Origin: UBA10364 sp905182675
Lineage (GTDB): Bacteria; Bacteroidota; Bacteroidia; Flavobacteriales; Schleiferiaceae
DNA length: 29,051 bases
NCBI GenBank assembly: GCA_963933975.1
Contig: CAWVWE010000027.1
Location: 1 to 29,051, forward strand
Direction of reading: 5' to 3'
The notes beneath the pieces were generated by a model. The model was given only the letters and a program-made list of their open reading frames with translations, was not told where the DNA came from and searched no databases. Position 1 is the stretch's first letter. Each line of letters begins with the position of its first letter. This document shows positions 1 through 8,696 of this stretch, in pieces. Made by a program: the position numbers and the translations under genes.

Positions 1-56
1 AACCTATAACCGCTTGATTCGTAGTCAAGTACTCTATCCAGTTGAGCTACACGGCC
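1..56 (-). tRNA. tRNA-Arg (anticodon ACG), 3' end cut off by the window
   Basis: Read on the minus strand, the sequence gives the start of an acceptor stem (GGCCGTG), a D arm (GCTC/GAGT) and a 5-bp anticodon stem CTTGA/TCAAG around the loop CTACGAA. The anticodon ACG lies at 20-22, which makes this an arginine tRNA reading CGN codons after A-to-I editing. The T arm and the 3' acceptor strand lie beyond position 1, so the gene is partial. A well-formed promoter lies 22 nt upstream (78-109). Confidence 0.93.
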
Positions 57-77
57 AACATTTCCCTTACGGGAGTG

Positions 78-109
78 CAAATATAGAAGAAAAGCCACTC
101 GTTATACAA
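78..109 (-). promoter_or_regulatory. Bacteroidota-type promoter for tRNA-Arg
   Basis: On the minus strand a TTG (109-107) is followed by 21 nt and then TATATTTG (85-78), matching the Bacteroidota housekeeping sigma consensus TTG-N17-23-TAnnTTTG. The expected transcription start is about 5 nt further on, giving a leader of roughly 17 nt before the tRNA at 56. The -33 box sits in the loop of the hairpin that follows clpS. Confidence 0.7.
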
Positions 110-123
110 GGGTTAAGGCTTTT
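90..123. terminator. Hairpin terminator downstream of clpS
   Basis: AAAAGCC (90-96) pairs with GGCTTTT (117-123). The stem is extended by ACTC (97-100) against GGGT (110-113), with a 3-nt bulge and a loop of about 9 nt. On the minus strand the stem is followed by CTTTTCTTC, so it can end the clpS transcript. T-rich flanks on both sides make it usable in either direction. Confidence 0.55.
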
Positions 124-182
124 TTAAATGATTATTTTGAGCTTAGCTGGGCCCTTAATATCGGATCGTTATCTCCAACTCT

Positions 183-452
183 CTATTGGATTTCAACAGT
201 GAGGCCAACATCAGACATCAGGCGAGCCTTAGATTCTAATTTCTCAAATGAACCAGATAAGACCTGACACTTTCCCTTGTAATGAGTGATCCAAGCGCAC
301 TGCTCAGCCTGATCCTCGGAATGCTCGCAAACAGAGCAGAGTACATCTATCACAAAATCGAAGGAATTCTCTTCGTCATTGAATAATATCAAGGAATGCT
401 CCTTCTCAAGCACGGTCTGAGACTCACTTAAAATCTTTTCCTTTGTATCCAT
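183..452 (-). CDS. clpS: ATP-dependent Clp protease adaptor ClpS
   Basis: An 89-aa protein of the ClpS family, the cytoplasmic adaptor that delivers N-end-rule substrates to the ClpAP or ClpCP protease. The N-terminal 17 or so residues are variable. The conserved fold follows, with the ligand-pocket motif FNDEEN at 24-29, a Cys-rich helix (VLCSVCEHS, 37-45), the QAEQCAWITHYKGKC segment (48-62) with its conserved His57, and a final LTVEI strand. The Cys-rich middle is typical of Bacteroidota ClpS rather than E. coli ClpS. It is the last gene of the leftward string beginning at 9239, but 93 nt separate it from the preceding 1462-aa gene, so it may also have its own promoter. A hairpin terminator follows. 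Confidence 0.9.
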   Translation of the reverse strand: MDTKEKILSESQTVLEKEHSLILFNDEENSFDFVIDVLCSVCEHSEDQAEQCAWITHYKGKCQVLSGSFEKLESKARLMSDVGLTVEIQ

Positions 453-545
453 GCCTCAAAAGTATTACATATAAGTAGCAATTCTGTGTGTAGCCCCGGT
501 AGTTTTAACCAATGAGTATTAATACTATGATTATTTATTCTACCG

Positions 546-3500
546 CTATTCTTCTATGCCAAACCTGCGTTTGAGTAGCATTACCTTCCCTTTACCGGCG
601 AGATTATACGTGAAAGCCGCCTGTTCTTTTTTAGCGGCAACGCTTCGATCTTTAGATTTTGTTGCGAGAATGGCATCATTAAAAGCATCATCACTGCTTC
701 GAATACTCATGACTATTCCTTTAAAGCTCATATAAATATAATCCGTCCCGTTGTCTAAATAAATAATAAACTCGCTACCCCTGCGGCGTTCCTTAAACTC
801 TATTAGCCCATTTACTTTCGCAAATACAGGTACGTTGTAGATGTTTTGAATTATCGCATCTCCCTCACCAATAAAGCTTTTGTACCGACTGCTGTACTCA
901 AGCTCAACGGAGCTTAGCACAAGACTCTTGCGCATGTCTTTCGGGAATTTACCCTCCACTTCGTGGGTGGCAATATCCTCTAAAAACTTACCTCCACCCT
1001 TTTGGCCCATTAACGCATAAATACCTTGACTATATGCTTCATCATCGGATCTCGAGGAACCACTTCCGTCCGCGAATAACTGAGCCACAGCTTCCCATGC
1101 GTCTTTATCCAATGGAGCGTCTATGGTCCATACTGCATCTATTGAGATGTCATCCTTATTTAGATCATGACGTACAGCACCTCCCATAGTAGTGGTTACT
1201 GCACCTGATTTCTCAAGCACATTTATTTTACCCGTTCCGTACAATTCGCAATCATCGTTATGGAACACCAAGTAGGGATCTGGCAACGTAAAATCTCTCA
1301 ATTTGTCAACGGTAGTAATCACATAACCATTTTCTTCATGGTCAAAGAATAGCACACCATTAGCCGAGAGCATTTCTATATCAGCACGATCTGCATACTT
1401 AGAGAGAAAATTGCTATGTCCCCCTAAGCTATCCTGAGAGATATAGATACCGTTAAAAGTGTTGTCACGTAGCTTCGTTGGATCGTTCTCTGGTAGCTCA
1501 ATTACGATGTCAGTCGGATCAATGAAACTGGCTATATCATACCACGTCGTCTGTAAATTTCTACACTCATTTTGAATGAGAATAGAACCTTGAAAGAACA
1601 TAGGTTTTTGATCAGCAATCAGCTTTACGGCGCCTTTGTATCCGAAGTATGGACTTAAGAAAAAATCATCTTTCTCCTCCAGTGTCGCCATGCCAATAGT
1701 AGTTCCAGTGGTATCTGGCTTAATACTTTTGAATTTAATTGGCCATGTACTTCCTTCTTCATCGAGATAGTCATACATCCCTATAGCAGAGTAGTTGTAT
1801 TTACCGCGAATGCGTGTAGTAGCATCGTAAAAAGCATGAAGCTTACTATACCTATTAGCCTGAATAACAGAGCGCTCTAGAGGATCCATATCTGCGTTCA
1901 TGCGGATCACAACATATCCGCTATCAGGTAGTACACGCGAATCTGCTACTTCGATTTCCGACACCTCAAACGCCTCAAGAACACTTTGTGCTAGCGAAAA
2001 TCTTGCGTATCCAGCGGTGAAGTCTAGACTGTCCTGAAGCGGGTGCGTACTTACCATATAAGCATCACCTTCAGTATTGTGCTTGATATCTACTGTTGAT
2101 TTTTTCATGTCCCAAAGTGCATGGTCCATATAGGCTAAGTATTGGTTGGCCGGAAACTCTATGGTACTGTAGGTATCAATTTTATCAAAGATTCCTTCCT
2201 GCTTGTCAAAGTCTACCTCAGCAGTTGAACTTAGCATCTGAAAGGCCCATTGCTCGTCAGAAAGACTTGTCTTTACCCTGAAATCTTGATCGGAAGAGAC
2301 AAAGGAACGGTGAAAGAATTGGTACCCTTCCTCTACACTGTTGTGTTTTGCGGTCGAATAACGCAACTCCCCGGTCCCAAAGAGTCCTTGCATACCATAT
2401 GTTAATTCACCCTCAGCAATGACATTTTCCGCGCCGTACATATCAAACGGCACTTTTCTACTGCGCGCTTTAATGACATTAGAATAGGGAAGCCAATTGA
2501 AGGGGTTGTCCATTCCCGATGAAGATGGATAACCATTCTCCTGCGTATTTTCAGTAATCACAAACGTGCTCGCCCTTCCCGAAGCTTCGTCTGGAAAGAA
2601 CAAGATATCAGGACTGGTAACCCTACTTTGTAAATAGTTAATGACACCATTTGCATGTAACCCCTGGTTTGACAGGTCCAAGATCCCTGTGTAGCTTCCC
2701 TTATTTTTATAGGTTGGTGCACCAGGCATGGTCGTAGAAAACCCAAGGGAGTAATCTGGCATCACACTTAATGGCTGTCTAAAAACAGGAAAAATATCTG
2801 CACTATGGAAGGTTGCATCAAATAAAATACCGTCCGTAGTCGTATTATCTAAAGAGTCTATGGTAAAAGGCTCTAAGGCCATGTAAAATCTGGACCTGTC
2901 GTAAACTCCATTGTGAATTTTACGATCATCATAATACACATAGGAATTATTCAACGCCTCGAAAATTGGATACTCAGGGTAATATTTACGTGACGATTTA
3001 TTATCAGGCATATCTATACTCAACTGGCCCTGTAGATCCTGTAGCACCGTCTGTACATCTACTAGGGCTGCACGTTCACCCGGGGTAGGATTAAACTCCT
3101 TCACCTTGAAACGCATGGAGTCAATCTTAGGCATATCTACCTTAAACGAAGTGTAATCGAACGTATGATTTTCACCCCAATAACTGAACAAACCAGCATT
3201 GATACGTCCGTCAAACTTGAAATCCATTCCTTTTTGAACCGTGATTTTTCCACCACGCGGGAATAGATTAACCTGTTGAGAATCACTTACGGCTATGCGT
3301 GAAATTCCCGCAATATCCATTTCATAATTTAATAAGCTTACTTGGGCATTATTGCCTTGAGGAATACGGGAAACGAACTGGATCACGTCATAATCTCGCT
3401 CACCCTGCCAGTTCTTAAGGTATTCAAAAAGTCTGTCTGTCAATGTAATCGTCTGTGTATCCACATCAAAATCGACAAATCCCTGTATGGCCATCTCAAA

Positions 3501-4934
3501 TAGAAAACGTTCACCTTGCTCCTTAGGCATTCGGAGGGCATATGTAAGCTCACTTAATGGCATATCCTGATATGCATAAGAGTAGGCCGCATCACGTAAC
3601 TCAATCAAGGGATGTATACGTTGTAAACCAGCTATTTGCTCCATTCTGGTAATTCGGAAATATTGACGACTTTCAAATACGGCTGCCTGCTCAGATCCTA
3701 AATTTAAATTACGGAAATTCAATAAGGGTGTATTTTGATTCCAAACCAATTGGTCTACATTAATATCCATTGCATGGTAAGAATCCGTAAAAGAAGAAAG
3801 GCCTAAACCTGTTTCATATCTTATTATCCGTACTTGACCCATCCGAGGATCATAACGCATTTCACAGTACGGATGAAAAATACTGTCTGTACCTAAATGG
3901 GCAGTAACCTCTACCCTCTTTGACGAAAGCAGGCTATCCTTCAAAGCAAATCTTCCACTTTTCAAGGTAATTATCGTATCGCCTTTATAAGTAAACTGTA
4001 CCCTAGCCATCGCGCTATCGGGAGCAAGTCCGTAAAACTGAGATCCCAAAACACCTAAGCCCCCTCTAAAATGGACTTCGGGGTAGACATTAGGCAAAAG
4101 GAAGTTATTTTTATAGCTAGAGAATCTGGGGTATTGCGCGTTTTTTGCAGCACGCGCGCTTAATCTTTCCTCAAAGAATCCAACTATGGGTGCGGAATAG
4201 AGTTCTGGTGCAAATAAGATTGCTGTATCCGCCCTGAAATAGCCTTGATTCACATCGAGCTCCCACGCATTCAGTTCTGCATAAAGTTCATCTTCTGGCA
4301 TACCAACCCTACCCCAAAACACAGTACCTCCTTGGGCTTTTAAGACTGCTTGCTCCGGGAAAAATCGTGCTGATGTAGTCATGATTATGGTACTATCTGA
4401 CTTATAGATACCTATAATATCACCTTCATCAATGGTAAAGACTGGTTGGCTATCTTCGAAATTCAAAGACCACAAACTATAGGGTGCCTTCCATACAAGT
4501 CCACTATTCTCGGCAAAATAATGCTTGACCTCATTGAGGTATAATTGATGAATATAAACTTTGACCTTAGAGATAGGATTGCCTTTAGCATATCCATTTA
4601 AGTGCTGAATCAAACTACCTAAAGTCAAGTATTCCTCGTTTTCGCTAACGAATGATATCAGTCTAAAGAGTTCTTCCCAATGACTTGGGTCAGAAATTCT
4701 TTTACGAATTAGATGATTGCTAAGGGCCAACCAATGCTCTTCTGAATCAGTATCTAATGCGAACTGTATGGCGGGCAACAGAGAATCTTGAAATAATGAT
4801 TTTTGCTCTTTATCAAGCTCTATAAGCTGGATAAATTCCTCTGAAAAAAAATCAATGGAAGAGAATCGGGTTACCTTTTGCCCAAGCACAGGCAGCGATA
4901 ATAACAATGCCAAAAGCAACCCTATTCTCTTCAT
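546..4934 (-). CDS. Very large secreted protein of unknown function (1462 aa)
   Basis: I do not recognise a named family. The N-terminus has a clear Sec signal peptide (MKRIGLLLALLLSLPVLGQ, cleavage near residue 19) and no lipobox, so the mature protein should be periplasmic, outer-membrane associated or exported. The next 100 or so residues look helical. The rest is a long run of short alternating hydrophobic/polar stretches typical of beta-rich proteins, with many Tyr, Asp and Phe, few Cys and no internal transmembrane helix. I see no C-terminal type IX sorting domain; the end is basic (LLKRRFGIEE). Its ATG is 1 nt past the prmA stop, so the two are probably co-transcribed. The repeated strand pattern loosely suggests an OstA/LptA- or AsmA-like beta architecture, but that is only an impression. 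Housekeeping tpiA and prmA lie upstream and clpS downstream. Confidence 0.75.
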   Translation of the reverse strand: MKRIGLLLALLLSLPVLGQKVTRFSSIDFFSEEFIQLIELDKEQKSLFQDSLLPAIQFALDTDSEEHWLALSNHLIRKRISDPSHWEELFRLISFVSENEEYLTLGSLIQHLNGYAKGNPISKVKVYIHQLYLNEVKHYFAENSGLVWKAPYSLWSLNFEDSQPVFTIDEGDIIGIYKSDSTIIMTTSARFFPEQAVLKAQGGTVFWGRVGMPEDELYAELNAWELDVNQGYFRADTAILFAPELYSAPIVGFFEERLSARAAKNAQYPRFSSYKNNFLLPNVYPEVHFRGGLGVLGSQFYGLAPDSAMARVQFTYKGDTIITLKSGRFALKDSLLSSKRVEVTAHLGTDSIFHPYCEMRYDPRMGQVRIIRYETGLGLSSFTDSYHAMDINVDQLVWNQNTPLLNFRNLNLGSEQAAVFESRQYFRITRMEQIAGLQRIHPLIELRDAAYSYAYQDMPLSELTYALRMPKEQGERFLFEMAIQGFVDFDVDTQTITLTDRLFEYLKNWQGERDYDVIQFVSRIPQGNNAQVSLLNYEMDIAGISRIAVSDSQQVNLFPRGGKITVQKGMDFKFDGRINAGLFSYWGENHTFDYTSFKVDMPKIDSMRFKVKEFNPTPGERAALVDVQTVLQDLQGQLSIDMPDNKSSRKYYPEYPIFEALNNSYVYYDDRKIHNGVYDRSRFYMALEPFTIDSLDNTTTDGILFDATFHSADIFPVFRQPLSVMPDYSLGFSTTMPGAPTYKNKGSYTGILDLSNQGLHANGVINYLQSRVTSPDILFFPDEASGRASTFVITENTQENGYPSSSGMDNPFNWLPYSNVIKARSRKVPFDMYGAENVIAEGELTYGMQGLFGTGELRYSTAKHNSVEEGYQFFHRSFVSSDQDFRVKTSLSDEQWAFQMLSSTAEVDFDKQEGIFDKIDTYSTIEFPANQYLAYMDHALWDMKKSTVDIKHNTEGDAYMVSTHPLQDSLDFTAGYARFSLAQSVLEAFEVSEIEVADSRVLPDSGYVVIRMNADMDPLERSVIQANRYSKLHAFYDATTRIRGKYNYSAIGMYDYLDEEGSTWPIKFKSIKPDTTGTTIGMATLEEKDDFFLSPYFGYKGAVKLIADQKPMFFQGSILIQNECRNLQTTWYDIASFIDPTDIVIELPENDPTKLRDNTFNGIYISQDSLGGHSNFLSKYADRADIEMLSANGVLFFDHEENGYVITTVDKLRDFTLPDPYLVFHNDDCELYGTGKINVLEKSGAVTTTMGGAVRHDLNKDDISIDAVWTIDAPLDKDAWEAVAQLFADGSGSSRSDDEAYSQGIYALMGQKGGGKFLEDIATHEVEGKFPKDMRKSLVLSSVELEYSSRYKSFIGEGDAIIQNIYNVPVFAKVNGLIEFKERRRGSEFIIYLDNGTDYIYMSFKGIVMSIRSSDDAFNDAILATKSKDRSVAAKKEQAAFTYNLAGKGKVMLLKRRFGIEE

Positions 4935-4935
4935 A

Positions 4936-5766
4936 TTACTTGGTCATTTTAATACTGCGCCATTGTTCGCGCGATTTAACCCCCTCGTAAGTTAATCCAG
5001 CTAATTCAGCAGCCCCACGTAAAGCAGGTATATTCTCCTCATAAAATCCACTAAAAAAAATGGTTCCACCGGAAGATAACGCAGAAGCATAGCTATTCAT
5101 GTCAGCTAACAAGACATTTAGATTAATATTAGCGCATATGACTTGATAAGTATCCTTTAATGCGCCCGCACCACCCACTTCGGCAGTCATTACTACCTCA
5201 TTGCGTCGGGCATTCTCTAACGTGTTTTCTATGCACCAAGTATCTATATCAATTCCATGTATCTCAGCGGCACCACGCATACCTGCGAGAATGCCTAAAA
5301 TACCTGTACCACAACCCATATCAAGTACTTTAAGTCCATCTGTGGATGTTTCCAAAAGCCATTGAATCATCATATAGGTGGTTTGATGGTGACCCGTTCC
5401 AAACGACATCTTTGGTTCAATAAGCATAGGATATAGATACCCTGTTTTATTCTCGTGAAATGGTGCTCTGATATAGACGACGCCGTCTACATCAATGGGG
5501 TCGAAGTTTTTCTCCCATTCTGCGTTCCAGTTTACCTGCTCAATTTCTCTCACGCTATAGGTACATAAAGCACCTTCCCAAACTAGAGCCTCATCCACAG
5601 TAATTTTAGAATAGTCTTCCTTAACGATATATGCATGGAAGCCACCTTCAGTTTCTGAAAAGCTTTCAAACCCCACTGCGCCAAGTTGTGCAATGAATAA
5701 ATCACGGAAAGGCTCTATGGGAGAAACCGTCGCTGCTATTTCAATGTAAATGGGAGTCTCTGACAT
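4936..5766 (-). CDS. prmA: Ribosomal protein L11 methyltransferase
   Basis: PrmA methylates ribosomal protein L11 with S-adenosylmethionine in the cytoplasm. The 276-aa product has the family layout: an N-terminal alpha/beta L11-binding domain (about 1-85), the PrmA signature FGTGHHQTT (122-130), SAM motif I (LDMGCGTGILGI, 148-159), the acidic motif II (HGIDID) and a catalytic-region ICANINLNVL stretch. Length is close to the usual 280-300 aa. Its ATG shares one base with the tpiA stop (TAATG), so translation is probably coupled. The 1462-aa gene begins 1 nt after its own stop. Confidence 0.95.
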   Translation of the reverse strand: MSETPIYIEIAATVSPIEPFRDLFIAQLGAVGFESFSETEGGFHAYIVKEDYSKITVDEALVWEGALCTYSVREIEQVNWNAEWEKNFDPIDVDGVVYIRAPFHENKTGYLYPMLIEPKMSFGTGHHQTTYMMIQWLLETSTDGLKVLDMGCGTGILGILAGMRGAAEIHGIDIDTWCIENTLENARRNEVVMTAEVGGAGALKDTYQVICANINLNVLLADMNSYASALSSGGTIFFSGFYEENIPALRGAAELAGLTYEGVKSREQWRSIKMTK

Positions 5767-6536
5767 TATGCCTTCGTTCTAGCTTCTATAATCGCTGCAA
5801 AATCAGAGACATTCAACGAAGCTCCACCGATCAATCCGCCATCAATATCTGCCTTCGCAAAAAGTTCTGATGCATTGCCTGGTTTGCACGAACCACCGTA
5901 TAAAATAGTCACGTTATCTGCCGTTTGTGTATCAAATCTCTCTGACAACCAACTGCGTATTCCAGCGTGAACGTCCTGAGCTTGCTCTGGGGACGCCGTC
6001 TCTCCTGTACCTATCGCCCATACTGGCTCGTAAGCAAGAATAATATTGTCCATGTCTTCAGAAATAAATCCCTCTAGACCTGCAGCACATTGGCCCAAAA
6101 TAACCTCCATGAATTTACCACTTTGACGCTCTTCAAGGGTTTCACCCACACAGTAAATAGCAGCCAATTCGTTATTTAATGCCTGACTAATCTTTGCTTT
6201 ACAAGCCTCATTAGTTTCACTAAAATACTGACGGCGTTCACTATGCCCTATGATAATTGCATCTATATCTAGCGAAGCAAGCATTGGAGCACTAACCTCA
6301 CCGGTGTATGCGCCATTTTCCTGTTCATGACAATTCTGTGCAGCCACTGCGATAAATGCATTATCCACCAACGATTCTACAACATCACTCAAATACAAAG
6401 AAGGTGGCGTAATAATGACTCCAGTTTCACCAACTAGCTCTTCCGTTAAGACAGACTTTAATCCCTCTACCAATTCCATAGCTTCATGGAAGGTGGTATT
6501 CATTTTCCAGTTTCCGGCAACAATTCTTCTTCTCAT
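5766..6536 (-). CDS. tpiA: Triosephosphate isomerase
   Basis: A complete 256-aa TIM-barrel enzyme interconverting dihydroxyacetone phosphate and glyceraldehyde 3-phosphate in glycolysis and gluconeogenesis. All catalytic elements are present: NWKMN with Lys11, GHSERR with His98, and AYEPVWAIGTG with the catalytic base Glu170, followed by the phosphate-binding loops YGGS and GGASL near the C-terminus. The ATG at 6536 gives the canonical N-terminus (MRRRIVAGNWKMN). It lies 28 nt downstream of the permease stop and overlaps prmA by one base, in the middle of the leftward gene string. Confidence 0.98.
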   Translation of the reverse strand: MRRRIVAGNWKMNTTFHEAMELVEGLKSVLTEELVGETGVIITPPSLYLSDVVESLVDNAFIAVAAQNCHEQENGAYTGEVSAPMLASLDIDAIIIGHSERRQYFSETNEACKAKISQALNNELAAIYCVGETLEERQSGKFMEVILGQCAAGLEGFISEDMDNIILAYEPVWAIGTGETASPEQAQDVHAGIRSWLSERFDTQTADNVTILYGGSCKPGNASELFAKADIDGGLIGGASLNVSDFAAIIEARTKA

Positions 6537-6564
6537 TTCCTTTTATGTTTGTTAAAAATCTATT

Positions 6565-7572
6565 CTAAAATAATTCAGACCTTACCCGAGGATCGAGCCA
6601 AGCGTAAAGCACGTCCACGAGGGTAGTGAGTAGGACAAAAATGAACGCTATGACCAGCACACACCCCATGGTTATAGGCAAATCTCGGGTATTTAAGGCT
6701 TCTACCAATAGTTTTCCCATCCCATTCCAACCAAAAATAATTTCCACAAACACCGCTCCAGCAAGTAGAGAAGCAAACCAACCTGAAATGGTGGTAATGA
6801 TGGGGTTAGAAGCTACAGGTAAGATGTGTCTTAAAAGTACTTTTCGCTCCGGTAATCCCTTTGCCCTTGCCGTCCGAACAAAATCCTTTGCACTAACCTC
6901 AAGAATACTTTTTCGCGTTAATTGTACAATCACACCAACCGGACGAATACCTAAAGTAAGGGCTGGTAAAATAAGATTCTTAAGACTCAGAAACTGTTCT
7001 CCTGTATAATCGTCCACGGTAAACAGAGAACCTGTTAAGTTCAATCCCGTATATGGACCCAATAAAAACGCAAAAATCCAAGCAAACAGCACCGCTGTGA
7101 AAAATGATGGAAGGCTCATGCCAATCGAGCTCGTGGCTAAAAGAAAACCATCCAATTTAGTGCCTTCATGATACGCCGCCATGGTACCTAGAAACATCCC
7201 TATCAAAACAGCAAAAGTTATAGATACTGCTGCTAGTAGAGCGGTATTCGGGAATGTACTTGAAATTAATTGCCCCACACGCTGGCCCTGACGCTGGTAA
7301 CTTTCTCCAAGATCTGGAGTTTTCAATCGGAGGCCATCTTGCCATCCTATGGGGGAAATACGGTGCAGATAATTTACATATTGAATAGGTACAGTTTGGT
7401 CTAAACCATACTTCGCACGGACCGCCGCAAGCGCTTCAGGATCCTCGCGTTTTCCAAGCATCATCTGGGCGCTATCGCCCGGTAATATTGTAAACAGAAA
7501 GAATATTAGGGTAGCCACTCCCCAGAGGGTGAGAAGGCCTAATCCTGTTTTCTGAAGTGCAAATCGAATCAA
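6565..7572 (-). CDS. DppB/OppB-type ABC transporter permease, TTG start
   Basis: A 335-aa inner-membrane permease of the peptide/nickel ABC importer class. It has an N-terminal helix (about 10-30) followed by the typical LPGD, a periplasmic loop (about 40-105), and the BPD_transp_1 core of five helices. The EAA coupling loop is around 233-258 (TARAKGLPERKVLLRHILP), and the end is VLYAWLDPRVR. The start must be TTG at 7572-7570. The first Met after it is residue 37, beyond the first helix, and the TTGA overlap with the preceding DoxX stop suits coupled translation. No second permease, ATPase or substrate-binding protein is in the window, so the partners and substrate are unknown. The family suggests an oligopeptide or similar small solute. 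Confidence 0.88.
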   Translation of the reverse strand: MIRFALQKTGLGLLTLWGVATLIFFLFTILPGDSAQMMLGKREDPEALAAVRAKYGLDQTVPIQYVNYLHRISPIGWQDGLRLKTPDLGESYQRQGQRVGQLISSTFPNTALLAAVSITFAVLIGMFLGTMAAYHEGTKLDGFLLATSSIGMSLPSFFTAVLFAWIFAFLLGPYTGLNLTGSLFTVDDYTGEQFLSLKNLILPALTLGIRPVGVIVQLTRKSILEVSAKDFVRTARAKGLPERKVLLRHILPVASNPIITTISGWFASLLAGAVFVEIIFGWNGMGKLLVEALNTRDLPITMGCVLVIAFIFVLLTTLVDVLYAWLDPRVRSELF

Positions 7573-8684
7573 TGTGGGCTATCGTTATAGTGGTATTTAT
7601 GAGCTACAACACCCTTTTTAAGTACCACCCAACCAGGGTTAGATCTTACCATAGTCTTAAGAGTGGTCTCATCTGTAAATGCAAATGGCGCATCTTCAGG
7701 AAGCCCTAGAGCATGTAACTCTTCCGGCATAGAAGCCGACATCACTACATAAGGAATTCCTGATACTGACAGGTCATTAACCGTAGGTAAAACGTTAGCC
7801 CAACCTTTTTCATTGGTTTTAGCTCGGTTATATGCAACTAACAACCACACCTCGTCTAGATTCAAAATACTATCCGTCCAATCGCCATAATCACTCATTA
7901 TACTAAAGTCATGTACTGGAGGTTCATAGCCATCACTCACTTTTGTAGTCCTAGATAGCTCAGCAAGTATGGTCCAATCCGTCTTTTCCCACCATTTTTG
8001 ATCTATATAGGTTTTAGAAGTTATTTCCTGGCGATCCCCTGCAGCATTCTCCATGGTATAGACCACCTCGTACTGAGGAGGCTCTAGGCCAAGTTCCTCA
8101 GCAGGCTTCATTCCTTCTGCGATACTCAATCCCTCTGCGTAGGGACGAAAGTCTTCTACGGGTAAGTGGTTGATTACATGATAACTAAACCAAGCGCAAA
8201 AAATGGGTATGGCTAAAAGATTGATTTGTACCAATACCTTGGGCCAACCACTGAAAATTCGACTTTCACCCCACCATAAGACCAAAATTAATGCAGAGAG
8301 AATAACGTCTTTATAAAAGCTCTCCCATGGCTTGAGGGGTATTGCATCACCAAAGCAACCGCAATCGGTCACTTGGTTAAAATATGCGCTCCAAAAAGTT
8401 AAAAAGGTGAAGAAAGCAATCATTGCGCTCAGTAGTATCAATACCCACCTTGTCCATAGACCCAAAAGTAATGCTGCACCTAATAAAACTTCAATGACCA
8501 CCAAAAGGATTGCCAAAGGCAAAGCCAGTGGTTCTAAAAAAGGTAGGTTCAATACTTCCGAACTAAAGTACTCTTCGAGCTTAAAACTAAAACCTACAGG
8601 ATCGTTCATCTTGACCAGGCCAGAAAATATAAACAGCGCTCCGACAATGAATTGAGTAAGTCTAGTTAAAAATGACTTGATCAT
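7569..8684 (-). CDS. DoxX/MauE-like membrane protein (BT_3928 type)
   Basis: A 371-aa protein with a DoxX-like four-helix membrane domain in about the first 140 residues: FIVGALFIFSGLVKMNDP at the start, a second and third helix at 55-100, and the DCGCFGD motif at 107-113, which resembles MauE/DoxX proteins that handle thiols or quinones. A further helix lies near 145-170. The C-terminal 190 residues look like a soluble domain containing a degenerate thioredoxin-like region (WTDSILNLDEVWLLVAYN, then GIPYVVMSAS), without a CxxC pair. This matches my memory of the BT_3928 family, common in Bacteroidota next to tpiA. A redox role is inferred from fold only. ATG at 8684; its TGA overlaps the permease TTG start. 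Confidence 0.85.
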   Translation of the reverse strand: MIKSFLTRLTQFIVGALFIFSGLVKMNDPVGFSFKLEEYFSSEVLNLPFLEPLALPLAILLVVIEVLLGAALLLGLWTRWVLILLSAMIAFFTFLTFWSAYFNQVTDCGCFGDAIPLKPWESFYKDVILSALILVLWWGESRIFSGWPKVLVQINLLAIPIFCAWFSYHVINHLPVEDFRPYAEGLSIAEGMKPAEELGLEPPQYEVVYTMENAAGDRQEITSKTYIDQKWWEKTDWTILAELSRTTKVSDGYEPPVHDFSIMSDYGDWTDSILNLDEVWLLVAYNRAKTNEKGWANVLPTVNDLSVSGIPYVVMSASMPEELHALGLPEDAPFAFTDETTLKTMVRSNPGWVVLKKGVVAHKYHYNDSPH

Positions 8685-8696
8685 AAGATAATTTTA

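Noticed and set aside
457..481. TACTTTTG (464-457) upstream of clpS as a promoter
   Set aside because: The TTG partner is only 14 nt away and the predicted start would fall at or past the clpS ATG, so it would need a leaderless transcript. Probably chance.
515..526. 12-bp palindrome AGTATTAATACT between the 1462-aa gene and clpS
   Set aside because: AT-only core, no loop and no T tract. It could be an operator or chance; nothing around it supports a role.
8332..8655. 107-codon open frame on the plus strand inside the DoxX gene
   Set aside because: Antisense shadow of a well-supported membrane-protein gene; the translation is Lys/Ser-rich without recognisable features. The same applies to the other open frames overlapping folP, cdaA, permease, ccmF and the 1462-aa gene.
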